Positions 26,631 through 35,384 of a DNA stretch of 64,000 nucleotides are shown here, one piece after another. Source of the stretch: Pantoea phytobeneficialis. GTDB lineage: Bacteria; Pseudomonadota; Gammaproteobacteria; Enterobacterales; Enterobacteriaceae. A program made the position numbers and the translations under genes. Below the pieces are notes generated by a model. The model was not told the DNA's origin and made no database searches. It saw nothing but the letters and a program-made list of their open reading frames with translations. The stretch is from positions 160,801 through 224,800 of the forward strand of contig NZ_CP024639.1 in NCBI RefSeq assembly GCF_009728735.1. Direction: 5' to 3'. Within the stretch, counting starts at the first letter, position 1. Each line of letters begins with the position of its first letter.

Positions 26631-27635
26631 ATGGAAAACTTTATTCGTCGATTAACGACGGTTTTATTCGCCGCCCTGTTGGCCTGGCCGTTGTATGGTA
26701 ATGCTGCAAATGAGACGCACAGCGATATTCGTGTCGCGTCTCCCTGGCCTGCACAAAATACCATTATTGCCATGCTGGGTTATGGACCCAATATTGTTGG
26801 CACCTCAGAAATTGCCAAACGCATTCCTTTGTTTCGCCAGATCTATCCAGGCATCGAAAAAGTACCGGTCATTGGTGTGAACAGTGCGCATGAAATCAAT
26901 CCTGAGCAGGTTATCGCACTCAATGCTCAGCTACTGATCATTCCCGCCAATATGCATTTGTCACAACCTGAACTGTTATCTCAGGCCGGTGTTAAGACGC
27001 TGGAGCTGAAAGCGAATTCGATGGATGCCTTGCGTGAGCGGGTATCACTGACGGCGCAGGCACTGGGGCCATCTGCACAGGTTATTAACGATCGTTATCA
27101 GCACTATTTTGACCGCAATATCGCGCTGATAAAGCAACGACTGAACGGGCTGTCGGAAAGTGAACAGGTAACACTTTATCACAGCATGGGAAGCCCACTA
27201 ACGACCAGTGGTCGCCCTTCTCTCAACCAGGACTGGATGGATTTAGCTGGCGCGCGTAACGTGGCAGAACATTGGTTTGGCGTAAAACGGAACAACATGG
27301 GTGAAGTCCCGCTGGAGAAAGTCATCGCCAGTAATCCTGAGGCAATTGTTGCCATGAACAGACGCGATGCCGATGAAATCATGCATTCTCCCGCGTGGCA
27401 GGCTGTGTCTGCGGTAAAACAGCACCGGGTGTATGTCAATCCGCAGGGGATGTTCTGGTGGTGCAGGGAAACCAGTGAAGAGGCAATACAGATCTTATGG
27501 CTGGCGAAAACCCTTTACCCGACGCGATTTACTGATATCGATATGGCTAAGGAAACGCATGATTTTTATAGCCAATTCTTTGGTGTAGACCTGTCATCGC
27601 AGCAGGTTGAAGACATCCTTAATCCTGAGTCGTGA
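26631..27635 (+). CDS. Periplasmic iron-chelate binding protein (helical-backbone type)
   Basis: 334 residues with a signal peptide (MENFIRRLTTVLFAALLAWPLYGNA) and the type III periplasmic binding fold: RVASPWPAQNTIIAMLGYGPNIVGTS (shown in part), NPEQVIALNAQLLIIP, and PLEKVIASNPEAIVAMN. The family serves siderophore, heme and B12 importers. It lies 41 bp after the TonB receptor, so the pair likely handles the same chelate; no permease or ATPase gene is adjacent, so these must lie elsewhere. An AGGAGG lies about 12 bases before the chosen ATG. Confidence 0.88.
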   Translation: MENFIRRLTTVLFAALLAWPLYGNAANETHSDIRVASPWPAQNTIIAMLGYGPNIVGTSEIAKRIPLFRQIYPGIEKVPVIGVNSAHEINPEQVIALNAQLLIIPANMHLSQPELLSQAGVKTLELKANSMDALRERVSLTAQALGPSAQVINDRYQHYFDRNIALIKQRLNGLSESEQVTLYHSMGSPLTTSGRPSLNQDWMDLAGARNVAEHWFGVKRNNMGEVPLEKVIASNPEAIVAMNRRDADEIMHSPAWQAVSAVKQHRVYVNPQGMFWWCRETSEEAIQILWLAKTLYPTRFTDIDMAKETHDFYSQFFGVDLSSQQVEDILNPES

Positions 27636-27721
27636 AATGAGTTGTATCTGTCAGGGTCGGATTTTCAGTACGGCTGAGCTCGACCCCGTGATGAAGGTGT
27701 TGCCAGATCATAACTATCCTC

Positions 27722-27758
27722 TGATTTTTGATATCATAGAAGTTGATATCAAAAATCA
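27722..27758. repeat. Perfect 15-bp inverted repeat
   Basis: TGATTTTTGATATCA and TGATATCAAAAATCA are exactly complementary around a seven-base loop. It lies 87 bp after the iron-binding protein gene and 71 bp before the SRPBCC gene. It could act as a bidirectional terminator or as an operator; the AT-rich stem is unusual for a terminator. Confidence 0.6.
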
Positions 27759-27829
27759 TAAATCATAATTTTCTTTATTTCTTAAGTGCTGCCACCATTG
27801 ACTCATCGACACACTGACTGGATTAAGAA

Positions 27830-28450
27830 ATGAAAAAAACACTACTGGCTGCCCTCCTGAGTTCTGCTTCACTTTTCGCCGTGGGAAGTCATGCCGCACA
27901 GCAACAGGTATCTCCACAGATGCAGACTGAGGGATATGGCCCTGTCATTGTATGGCCCAAAAAGTTTACCCCGGGCACCACAGATAACTATGTTTCTAAT
28001 GAAGTGGTAGTTAAGGGACTCACTATCAATGATGTCTGGCCTTTGCTCACTCATGCGTCTGAATGGCCGACCTACTACAAAAACGCAGCAAACATCATTT
28101 TTCATAAGAAAGGTGAAACAGAACTGCATATGGGAACCCGTTTTAAATTCACCACATTTGGTTTCCCGGTTGAGTCTGAGGTCACTGAGTTTCAGCCATC
28201 CGTTAATGGTGGGCCAGCACGCATCGCCTGGCATGGCTGGGTGGAAGGCGATGCCCAGCATCATCTCGATGTTCATCACGCCTGGTTACTGGAGAATCTT
28301 CCGGGGGGGCGCCTGCGCATCCTGACAGAAGAAAGCCAGATTGGTGTTCCTGCTCAACAACTGCACAACACATTACCTAATCCTATGCTCAACGCTCACC
28401 AACTTTGGCTGACAGGTCTGGTCCAGGCTGCGGAACAAGCCAAACAGTAA
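27830..28450 (+). CDS. Exported SRPBCC (START-like) protein
   Basis: 206 residues: signal peptide MKKTLLAALLSSASLFAVGSHAA, then an SRPBCC ligand-binding fold with VSNEVVVKGLTINDVWPLLT, YYKNAANIIFH, and MGTRFKFTTFGFPVESEV. Such folds bind hydrophobic ligands; the exported form suggests a periplasmic lipid or aromatic-binding role. It is followed by a decayed dehydrogenase gene. Confidence 0.85.
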   Translation: MKKTLLAALLSSASLFAVGSHAAQQQVSPQMQTEGYGPVIVWPKKFTPGTTDNYVSNEVVVKGLTINDVWPLLTHASEWPTYYKNAANIIFHKKGETELHMGTRFKFTTFGFPVESEVTEFQPSVNGGPARIAWHGWVEGDAQHHLDVHHAWLLENLPGGRLRILTEESQIGVPAQQLHNTLPNPMLNAHQLWLTGLVQAAEQAKQ

Positions 28451-28463
28451 TTTTCTGGCCTGA

Positions 28464-29112
28464 GTGGCCGTCTGGAACCGCACGCCGGCGGCTGTTAAGG
28501 AACTGGCTTCTGCCGGGGCTATCATCGGCAAAACGCCGCGTGAAGCGGTAGCCAGTGCTGATGTGGTTTTATCAATGGTGCGCGATGATGATGTCTCACA
28601 TGAGGTCTGGCTTGATGCCGAGCACGGTGCGCTTGCCGGTATGCAACCGCATTCAATTGCTATAGAGAGCAGTACTCTCACGCCGGGCTGGATTAAGACG
28701 CTTGCCGCAGAAATGGCTACGCACACCAGGCACTTTGTTGAAGCACCGGTATCAGGTTCACGGCCTCAGGCTGAAGCAGGAACCCTGGTCTGGTTTGCTG
28801 GCGGAGAACAGGATGTGATCAAAAAAATCCAGCCTGTGCTTCTCCAGATGGGGTCTGTGGTTTACCACACCGGTGCGCACGGTTCAGCGGCACTGACCAA
28901 GCTGGCCACCAATGCCCTGATGGGCGTTCAGGTCACCGCGATTGCTGAGATCATTGGCATCCTTAATCAGGAGGGGGCTGATGTGGCCCGCGTACTGAAT
29001 GCGGTTTCCGGCACGTCATGCTGGAGTCCGCTGGCTGGCGGTATTCCAGCGAGCTATCGACGCCGGACAGGGCGCGGACAATATGTCAGGTGTGGTAAGG
29101 CTGTTTCGCTGA
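28464..29112 (+). pseudogene. Decayed 3-hydroxyisobutyrate-dehydrogenase-like gene
   Basis: The frame begins mid-domain at VAVWNRTPAAVKELASAG, directly after an in-frame stop, so the N-terminal GxGxxG nucleotide-binding strand is missing. The middle is intact (VEAPVSGSRPQAEAGTL and the catalytic GSAALTKLATNALMG). After SGTSCWSPLA the frame shifts: in the next frame the DNA reads AIDAGQGADNMSGVVRLFR and stops at 29112, the expected C-terminus of this family. About 100 residues of the C-terminal domain are missing between. The gene is therefore truncated at the start and carries an internal deletion with frameshift. Confidence 0.9.
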
Positions 29113-29259
29113 AAGAGGAAGAGGCTTTGCGCAATAATTTCGCGGTCACTATCGCGGTAGGTCAGCCGACACTTCACGGCGGTAAAATCTGCGGGTGACT
29201 TCATCCGTAAATGCTCATTTACTCATTTGAGTAAACTCAGTCAGCAGTTATCAGAACAC

Positions 29260-29289
29260 ATCAGGCGATGGCAAAAACCATCGCCTGAT
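29260..29289. terminator. Terminator between convergent genes
   Basis: ATCAGGCGATGG and CCATCGCCTGAT form a perfect 12-bp stem with a six-base A-rich loop, seven bases after the end of the cytochrome gene on the minus strand. A second smaller hairpin (TTTACTC/GAGTAAA) is at 29218-29235. It probably ends the dehydrogenase operon. Confidence 0.75.
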
Positions 29290-29296
29290 ATTTACC

Positions 29297-30646
29297 CTAT
29301 TTTCGTTGTCGTCTGCGTACGAAAAACAGAAGAATCGCCAGGACAATAACACCACCAGCGACCATACCGCCTTTCGCCACGGCTAATAGCGGCGAAGGGT
29401 TACCGCCTGCTCTTAACTCTTTCACGCGCTCGGGTGTGGTCTGAACACGGGCATCGCCAAAATTATCGAACAGATAGTTAACCAACGTGGCAACCTGTTG
29501 GTCGTTCATATGCCGGGAGAAAGCTGGCATCGCTTGTCCGTGGTCGGGTACCAGACCATCCAGCACTGCCATGACAGCGTTATCCGCCACCGGGCGTCGA
29601 AGTGCCGCGTTGCCAGCCAGGGCAGGGAGTCCGTTACGTCCTTCTCCCGACAGCTGATGGCAACTGGCGCAGTGGCTGTTATACAGATTTGCGCCTTCGG
29701 ACGCATTGCCCGATAACAGCTCCAGCTCATTCACCTGCTTTGCCGGGGTTATCTGCGTTTTCGTTGCCGTTGGATTGATTTGCTGTGCGGGTACATCGCG
29801 CAAATATGCGGTAATGGCTTTGATATCGGTGGGCGTCAGGTGACTGAAGCTTTTGTTGATGGCTTCCAGCATCGGGCCACCTGCCTGCGATCCTTCCCCT
29901 GAATTACCGGTAGTGAGATAAGCAGACAATGCCTGATCTGACCAACTGCCGATACCTGCATGGACATCCGAGGTAATGTTGGGTGCAAACCAGGTACCGA
30001 GAGATGCACCGGCCAGCGCCTTACCCGACTCTTCAGCCATCAGGGCGTTGCGTGGTGTATGGCAAGTGGAGCAGTGGGCTAACCCCTCAACCAGATACGC
30101 GCCCCGATTCCATTCAGCCGATTTGCTGTTATCCGGCGTAAACGGTTTATCGTCTGCAAACAACAAATTCCATCCTGCCATCGACAGGCGAATATTGAAG
30201 GGGAAGGGCAGATCGGTTTGCGGCCCTTTGTCGTCGACGGGTTGGACACCCTGCATGAAATACGCGTACAGCGCCTTCATATCCTCATCAGTAACTTTCG
30301 AGTACGAGGTGTAAGGCATGGCTGGATAGAGGTTTGCACCATCTTTGCGTACCCCATGACGTACCGCTTTTTCAAAATCAGTCAGGCTGTAAGCACCGAT
30401 ACCTGCTGTTTTCGACGGAGTGATGTTAGTGCTGTAGATACTACCGAGCGGCGTCTGGAGTGATAATCCACCGGCAAAGGGTTTGCCACCCGGCGCAGTA
30501 TGACAGGCACCACAATCTCCCGCGGTGGCCAGATACTGCCCTTTGGCGATAAGTGCAGCGGATGCCGACTCATCAGCCTGGGCTGCTGCACTCAAGGAGA
30601 GTGCCAGCGCCACGCCTGTCAGACTTAAAGAAAGCGTCTTTTTCAT
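29297..30646 (-). CDS. Triheme cytochrome c subunit of membrane-bound sugar/alcohol dehydrogenase
   Basis: 449 residues with a signal peptide (LSLTGVALALSLSAAAQA) and three CXXCH heme motifs: CGACH, CSTCH and CASCH. Each is followed by a distal Met region, and a C-terminal membrane anchor ends VIVLAILLFFVRRRQRK. This is the electron-transfer subunit of Gluconobacter-type gluconate, ketogluconate, sorbitol or fructose dehydrogenases, passing electrons to ubiquinone in the periplasm. It is the third gene of the operon, 12 bp after the flavoprotein gene. Confidence 0.94.
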   Translation of the reverse strand: MKKTLSLSLTGVALALSLSAAAQADESASAALIAKGQYLATAGDCGACHTAPGGKPFAGGLSLQTPLGSIYSTNITPSKTAGIGAYSLTDFEKAVRHGVRKDGANLYPAMPYTSYSKVTDEDMKALYAYFMQGVQPVDDKGPQTDLPFPFNIRLSMAGWNLLFADDKPFTPDNSKSAEWNRGAYLVEGLAHCSTCHTPRNALMAEESGKALAGASLGTWFAPNITSDVHAGIGSWSDQALSAYLTTGNSGEGSQAGGPMLEAINKSFSHLTPTDIKAITAYLRDVPAQQINPTATKTQITPAKQVNELELLSGNASEGANLYNSHCASCHQLSGEGRNGLPALAGNAALRRPVADNAVMAVLDGLVPDHGQAMPAFSRHMNDQQVATLVNYLFDNFGDARVQTTPERVKELRAGGNPSPLLAVAKGGMVAGGVIVLAILLFFVRRRQRK

Positions 30647-30658
30647 TTACGGCTCTCC

Positions 30659-32263
30659 TTAAATTTTGCCAAGAATGGCGTCGGCAGTACGTAATCCGAG
30701 CGCGCAAGCGGTGAGGGTTGAGTTTGCGGTCGCAACGGTTGGCATGACACCCGTCGATACCATGTAGAGATTGTCGTATTCCCAGGCTTTGCCATGATGG
30801 TCAGTGACTGAGGTCTTTTCATCAAAACCCATCGCCAGCGTGCCGGTAATGTGTTGGTTATTGCTATACACGCCCGGCGTGGAGTAACGCACATTGGTGG
30901 CACCCAGCATTTTGGCAATATCGGCATACACCGCTAAGGAGTGCTGCATCCCTTTTTCAACATAACTGTCGAATGAATAAGAGAATGCCGGGGTGGGTAA
31001 ACCCAACGCATCCTTTTTCGTGGTACTCAGCATGGTACGGTTGTTAGGATCGGGCAATTGTTCTAACACGTTCTTAAAACTCAGTTCATGGGAGGCGCGA
31101 AACCGGATAGCGTCATCCAGTGCCTGACCGGTAAGACCTTCTTTAATTGCACCCGCAGTGACGCCGGCGACCCGCGATGAGTTGGAAATATCAATACGAA
31201 ACGCGGCGGATTCAGAACGGAAAGCACCATCACGCAACTGCTGGATAGAAGAGGGACTCATGGGGCCGCGTCCGGGCCAGAGGGGTTCATCAGCGAAAAA
31301 GGTGACGGAGTTTGATGGATGGTCCATCAAATTACGTCCCAGTTGGTCATAGTTATTGCACAGACCATGAGGGTTTTTCGCATCGGCAGACATGAACAAT
31401 ATTTTGGGTGTTTCAACCGCATTTGCCGCCAGCACGACGATCTCCGCTTCTACCCGGTGAGATTGTTTGTTCCAGTCGTAATAGTGAACAGCCGTGATCT
31501 TACCTTTCCCGTCCTGCTCCAGTTTGTAAACCACCGCCTGTGGCAGCAGTTTGACACCCGCTTTTTCAGCGGCATCCGCAGCAATGCCACCGTGATATTG
31601 CGCATCAATCGGACAGATTGGCATGCAGTTATTGTTACCACAGCATTGAGGACGACCATCATAAGGCAGTGAGTTACGCCCGGTGGTATTCGTCAGCACT
31701 TCATATTTCGGTGCCAGGCGGTCGGTAATTCGCTGCTCAAGCCACGATTTGGTGACGGGAGGCATCGGAAATGGCTGTTTTCTGGGTGAATATTTCGCCA
31801 TTTCTGGCGGGCCTGATACGCCCCAGAGGAGTTCGGCCTCGTGATAATACGGTTCGAGATCGTCATAACTGATCGGCCAGTCGCGTCCAACGCCATACTG
31901 AGTTTTCAGGCGAAAATCAGCCGGCACCAATCGCCATGCCTGGGCTGCCCAGTGCCAGCTGGTCCCACCGACAACGCGCAGATATTCGGGTTTATAGTCC
32001 TTTGGACCCGTCTGGTCGAGATAACCGTTATCTTCAGGTTTGTAATCCGGAAACGGGGCGATTTTTGAATTTGGGTAGGGAGCGATGAAATCGTCCTTAC
32101 GGGCAGAATGACGGAAATTGCTGACAATGGTGTCTCGTTCAATACGCGGGCCAGCCTCCAGCATCAGAACCTGGCGTCCCGCCAGCGCCAGCTTACGCGC
32201 GGTTAATGCGCCCACGACCCCGGAACCGATAACGACAATATCAGTAGTAATAGTTTCAGACAT
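30659..32263 (-). CDS. GMC-family flavoprotein, large subunit of membrane-bound dehydrogenase
   Basis: 534 residues. The FAD-binding Rossmann motif VVIGSGVVGALTARKLALAG is followed by LEAGPRIERD. A Cys cluster, CCGNNNCMPICP near residue 210, matches the Fe-S motif of FAD-dependent sorbitol/fructose dehydrogenases. The C-terminal HITGTLAMGF and STGVMPTVATANSTLTACAL complete the family pattern. It has no signal peptide and is probably co-exported with the Tat-signalled small subunit encoded upstream. The substrate could be 2-ketogluconate, gluconate, sorbitol or fructose. Confidence 0.93.
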   Translation of the reverse strand: MSETITTDIVVIGSGVVGALTARKLALAGRQVLMLEAGPRIERDTIVSNFRHSARKDDFIAPYPNSKIAPFPDYKPEDNGYLDQTGPKDYKPEYLRVVGGTSWHWAAQAWRLVPADFRLKTQYGVGRDWPISYDDLEPYYHEAELLWGVSGPPEMAKYSPRKQPFPMPPVTKSWLEQRITDRLAPKYEVLTNTTGRNSLPYDGRPQCCGNNNCMPICPIDAQYHGGIAADAAEKAGVKLLPQAVVYKLEQDGKGKITAVHYYDWNKQSHRVEAEIVVLAANAVETPKILFMSADAKNPHGLCNNYDQLGRNLMDHPSNSVTFFADEPLWPGRGPMSPSSIQQLRDGAFRSESAAFRIDISNSSRVAGVTAGAIKEGLTGQALDDAIRFRASHELSFKNVLEQLPDPNNRTMLSTTKKDALGLPTPAFSYSFDSYVEKGMQHSLAVYADIAKMLGATNVRYSTPGVYSNNQHITGTLAMGFDEKTSVTDHHGKAWEYDNLYMVSTGVMPTVATANSTLTACALGLRTADAILGKI

Positions 32264-32303
32264 ATTAGTTACTTAATCTCAATGGATAGATTGAACCCAG
32301 GGG

Positions 32304-32801
32304 TTAGAGCGGCTTTGCAGCCCAACTGCCATAAGCGCCGTAAGCGTAGGTCGGTGGTCTGAGCTTGTCGGCCACAACCTGATTCGCGAGCGCTTCGATA
32401 TAAGCCACGCAAATGGCGTTCTCTCCTTTGCCGACGACCCCGAGATACCAACCAGTCAAAATGTCGGTAGGGAGGTGGGCTAAATCGGCTACTGAGGGAT
32501 CGGCTGCCAGCTTGCTGCTCATTTCATTGGCGCTCACTGCGTGTTGGTCAATCCACTGCTGAAGTCTGGACGTTTTACTGCTGAAACTGCTGTCAATTCT
32601 GGAGAATGCAGCAAGAAGGACCCTGGTAAAGTTTTCCGGTAATTGTGATTTACCGGTTAGCAGGGTGGATAATTTTGCGAAACTACTGTCTTCGGGGGCA
32701 CTGGCATAGGAAGGGAATGCAGGAATAACCGTCAGTGCAGCCAGTGCACCCATTCCCTGCAACAAACGCCTGCGCGAAACACGACTTGATTGCTCAACCA
32801 T
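32304..32801 (-). CDS. Small subunit of membrane-bound FAD sugar dehydrogenase, Tat-exported
   Basis: 165 residues. SRRRLLQGMGALAALTV is a clear twin-arginine signal. The body fits the FAD-SLDH small-subunit family: FAKLSTLLTGKSQLPENF, ILTGWYLGVVGKGENAICVAY and the C-terminal RPPTYAYGAYGSWAAKPL. This subunit carries the flavoprotein across the inner membrane. The start at 32801 is chosen because it sits just before the Tat motif; other in-frame ATGs are at 32819 and 32879. It heads the three-gene operon. Confidence 0.88.
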   Translation of the reverse strand: MVEQSSRVSRRRLLQGMGALAALTVIPAFPSYASAPEDSSFAKLSTLLTGKSQLPENFTRVLLAAFSRIDSSFSSKTSRLQQWIDQHAVSANEMSSKLAADPSVADLAHLPTDILTGWYLGVVGKGENAICVAYIEALANQVVADKLRPPTYAYGAYGSWAAKPL

Positions 32802-33196
32802 AAATAAATGACCTGCCATGTGTGATTCTATTGTTATGACTGAATGCTGCCAGCCACAGGTGTGGTGACATAAATTCAATCTCTCAATAATTATAGGGAT
32901 ATAAAAACTTAACCTGTATCACAAAAATGACGGTAAAATTTCACAAATTACATTTAATGTGATCTTTTCTTAAGGAGGTGTAACATTTTGTGTGTTGTGC
33001 GGCTTATGTTGTCAGTACATCTATGTATTACGCTTCTTCACTTCCCTTCTGCCAGATTTATCAAGAGCGGTGAGCCTGCAAGCCAGTTGTGTCAGAATTA
33101 CCTCTACGTTGCCGGTTACTGATTCCGCAGTGAGTTTTTCACCGAGCGGGATACAACGGCGTTCGAACATTTCAGTATGAATTGAGTGGGGGTTTC
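32802..33196. other. Divergent promoter region
   Basis: This separates the dehydrogenase operon from the YWTD-propeller gene. A strong AAGGAGGTG at 32972-32980 is not followed by a convincing reading frame. A 49-codon minus-strand frame at 33021-33170 has plausible composition but no ribosome site. No gene is called. Confidence 0.5.
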
Positions 33197-34096
33197 ATGA
33201 GTACAGGCAGTCTTTTCCTGCTACAGCCGCTTTCAGGCGACATCATTGAATTTAATCCTGAAACCGGGGAACGCGCTTCTGTTGTTTCCGGCTTACGCTC
33301 CCATCCCGATGGCATTGCCATAGATGTTATAAATAAGAGGATTTATTGGACAAATATGGGGGAGCACAAAGAGCCTGATACGTTGGAATTTTTCCAGGCC
33401 GATGGCAGTGTTGAAACCGCGAACCTGGACGGTTCTGGCCGTAAGCGCCTGGTTGAAAATGGGGTGTTTGTTACGGGTAAGCAGCTTCTCCACGACAGCG
33501 ACAATGGTCATCTTTACTGGTGCGATCGAGAAGGAATGCGCGTTCTTCGCTCAAATGATGATGGCTCAAATCTGACGGTACTTATTCAGACGGGGCTGTT
33601 TCCCAAAGATTCCAGAGACTATACGCGGCATTGTGTTGGGATCGCGATTGATCTGAAAAATGATTTTATCTACTGGACCCAGAAAGGACCGTCAAAAGGT
33701 GGGAAGGGGCGCATTATGCGTGCATCACTCGCTCTCCCTGAAGGAAAAACGGCATCAACACGGCAGGATATTAAGCCTGTAATGGAAAACTTACCGGAAC
33801 CGATAGATCTGGAGTTCGATTTCCACAATAACCTGATGTACTGGACAGACAGGGGAGACAAGCTGCAAGGGGGAAACACGTTAAACTGTGCTTCGGTGCA
33901 AAACGGCGAGTTTACCGATCATCGTATCCTTGCTATGGGTTTGGACGAAGGTATCGGATTAGCCATAGATCATCCTCGTGGAGTGATTTGGATTACTGAC
34001 CTGGGCGGTAATTTATGGCAGTACAAACTGAACTCAGATGAGCCACTCCAGCGTATCGCCAGCTTCGAACCACTGACAGGTATCGCCCTCGGTTGA
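33197..34096 (+). CDS. YWTD-type beta-propeller protein (SMP-30/LRE-related)
   Basis: 299 residues, a six-bladed propeller with repeated YW(T/C)-type motifs: RIYWTNMGEH, HLYWCDREGM, FIYWTQKGPS, LMYWTDRGDK, IWITDLGGNLW. Each blade repeats DGIAID/GIAIDLKN-like strands. This motif is best known from LDL-receptor propellers; bacterial single-domain versions are scattered and uncharacterised. It has no signal peptide. A GGGGG ribosome site lies six bases before the ATG at 33197. It may be a lactonase-like enzyme, but the metal ligands are not obvious. Confidence 0.85.
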   Translation: MSTGSLFLLQPLSGDIIEFNPETGERASVVSGLRSHPDGIAIDVINKRIYWTNMGEHKEPDTLEFFQADGSVETANLDGSGRKRLVENGVFVTGKQLLHDSDNGHLYWCDREGMRVLRSNDDGSNLTVLIQTGLFPKDSRDYTRHCVGIAIDLKNDFIYWTQKGPSKGGKGRIMRASLALPEGKTASTRQDIKPVMENLPEPIDLEFDFHNNLMYWTDRGDKLQGGNTLNCASVQNGEFTDHRILAMGLDEGIGLAIDHPRGVIWITDLGGNLWQYKLNSDEPLQRIASFEPLTGIALG

Positions 34097-34301
34097 ATGG
34101 CGTCTGTTCTGGCACGACTCCCGGCAGGAGCATTAAATAACGCCAATGGCGATTAACCTGTGCTTACGGTCGTGCCGGAATAAAGTGGAGTTGACAGGCA
34201 TGATTTGGGTAAAGGCACGCTTAAATGTTTACGTAAAAAGAGCTTTGGCGGATACAGAAAATTCATTGATTCAAAGGGTACTGAACTGAGTTTATATATA
34301 A

Positions 34302-34331
34302 AAATAAGGACAGTTAGAACTGCCCTTATTT
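34302..34331 (+). terminator. Hairpin with A- and T-rich flanks
   Basis: AAATAAGG-A-CAGTT and AACTG-C-CCTTATTT pair with one mismatch around a two-base loop. It lies 205 bp after the propeller gene and could end its transcript. The rest of 34097-34475 shows no gene. Confidence 0.55.
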
Positions 34332-34475
34332 ATATCCTCAGCCGTGCCTCCCTAATATTAGTGCTTTATTCGCATAAAAATTCGAGACAGAACCACGGCC
34401 TATGGTTAAAATGGATGCGCTTACAGTATGTTAAAGCAAACATTTATCGGGATGATAACCTGGCAGGATATAAAA

Positions 34476-34949
34476 ATGAGAACCGCTTCCATTCTTTTAG
34501 CTTCAGCTTTGCTATGCATTTCAGCTACACAAGTACATGCCGAGACCGGCTCCGGGCTTCCAATGAATCAAGTTTATCGGGGAACAATCCACCTCCCGGA
34601 TTTCAACGGAAGAGACAGTCAATACGCCAGATTTAAGACAAGAATTACCAACGAAATGAAGACTGGACCAAATTTTGCGGGCCACTATGCCATAGTGACT
34701 GTCGGGTGCGGCACCAGTTGCAACTTTTCATTTGTGGGGGACGTAGCGACAGGGCAGGTCTTCAGTTTTCCTTATGGTGGGGAAGAATACTATATGCTTC
34801 AGTTGCGGTACGGGGTTAAAGATAACTCTGTGTCGGTAAAATGGGTAGAAAACGATGTATGTAATTCTGACTACATTACCTGGAATGGTAATGAGTTTAC
34901 TACAACTGGCAAAACTGTCCTCGGTGCAAGAGAGAAGTGTGACTATTAA
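34476..34949 (+). CDS. Small secreted protein of unknown function
   Basis: 157 residues beginning with a Sec signal, MRTASILLASALLCISATQVHA. The mature part has YARFKTRITNEMKTGPNFAGH, the pair of Cys in VTVGCGTSCNFSFVGDVATG, and further Cys at VCNSDY and the C-terminal EKCDY, so two disulfides are likely. I do not recognise a named family. An AGGATA ribosome site supports the start. It is a stand-alone gene between inverted repeats. Confidence 0.75.
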   Translation: MRTASILLASALLCISATQVHAETGSGLPMNQVYRGTIHLPDFNGRDSQYARFKTRITNEMKTGPNFAGHYAIVTVGCGTSCNFSFVGDVATGQVFSFPYGGEEYYMLQLRYGVKDNSVSVKWVENDVCNSDYITWNGNEFTTTGKTVLGAREKCDY

Positions 34950-34988
34950 CAGCTTGTGATGACTCATATATTGTTCTGTTAAAAACTC

Positions 34989-35046
34989 CCAGCTTTGATA
35001 GCAATGCGGATAAGAAAAGTTAAAGGCATAAACTATGCAAAGCTGG
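34989..35046. repeat. Inverted repeat CCAGCTTTG...CAAAGCTGG
   Basis: Perfect 9-bp arms extended by ATAG/CTAT with one bulge, around a 31-base centre. It lies between the secreted-protein gene and the truncated response regulator and could be a terminator or a small mobile-element end. Confidence 0.45.
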
Positions 35047-35099
35047 CAACGTCACAGAATCTCGCGCGGTTAGACAGACAAAACTCTATTCAACCTTGA

Positions 35100-35318
35100 T
35101 TATATGCCGACAACGCTTGGTAACATCCCAAAGCCGTTCTCTCCAGGTAACATCAGGTCAAGTAGAATCAAGTCAGTGCTATTTTTCTTCATCCACTCAT
35201 GCCCAACTTCAGCTGAAGGACATGTTTCCACATGATAGCCCTGCGTTTTGAGAAACGAAGCAAGTGATTGGTTTATATCAATATCATCTTCGATTATTAG
35301 GATTTTTGTCTCGTTCAT
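35100..35318 (-). pseudogene. Truncated response-regulator receiver domain
   Basis: From the ATG at 35318 the frame reads KILIIEDDIDINQSLASFL, with the acidic pair, and STDLILLDLMLPGENGFG, with the phospho-acceptor Asp. It then runs into MLPSVVGI and stops after only 72 residues. The rest of the receiver (conserved Thr and Lys) and any DNA-binding domain are absent. It is a 3'-deleted OmpR-type regulator, preceded by a near-consensus Fur box. No sensor kinase is adjacent. Confidence 0.85.
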
Positions 35319-35365
35319 GTGTGTATTCAGCAATCTCAGGCATGAGCAATATTTTATCATTAATT

Positions 35366-35384
35366 GATAATAATAGTCATTATC
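35366..35384. promoter_or_regulatory. Fur box, 17 of 19 consensus bases
   Basis: GATAATAATAGTCATTATC differs from GATAATGATAATCATTATC at two positions and lies inside a larger perfect dyad (TTAATTGATAAT/ATTATCAATTAA, 35360-35390). It is 48 bp before the truncated response regulator on the minus strand. No intact iron gene is beside it. The rest of 35319-35674 contains no gene. Confidence 0.7.

Noticed and set aside
32972..32991. Strong ribosome-binding sequence AAGGAGGTG suggesting a hidden small gene
   Set aside because: The only following frame (62 codons from a TTG) is Cys-rich at random and unlike any protein I know.
33021..33170. A 49-codon minus-strand frame (starting MFERRCIPLGEKLTAESV) in the divergent promoter region
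   Set aside because: The composition is protein-like, but there is no ribosome site, no recognised family and no conserved context, so I did not call a gene.
34205..34636. 143-codon open frame overlapping the secreted-protein gene
   Set aside because: It shares its 3' half with the signal-peptide gene in another frame and shows no protein-like features.
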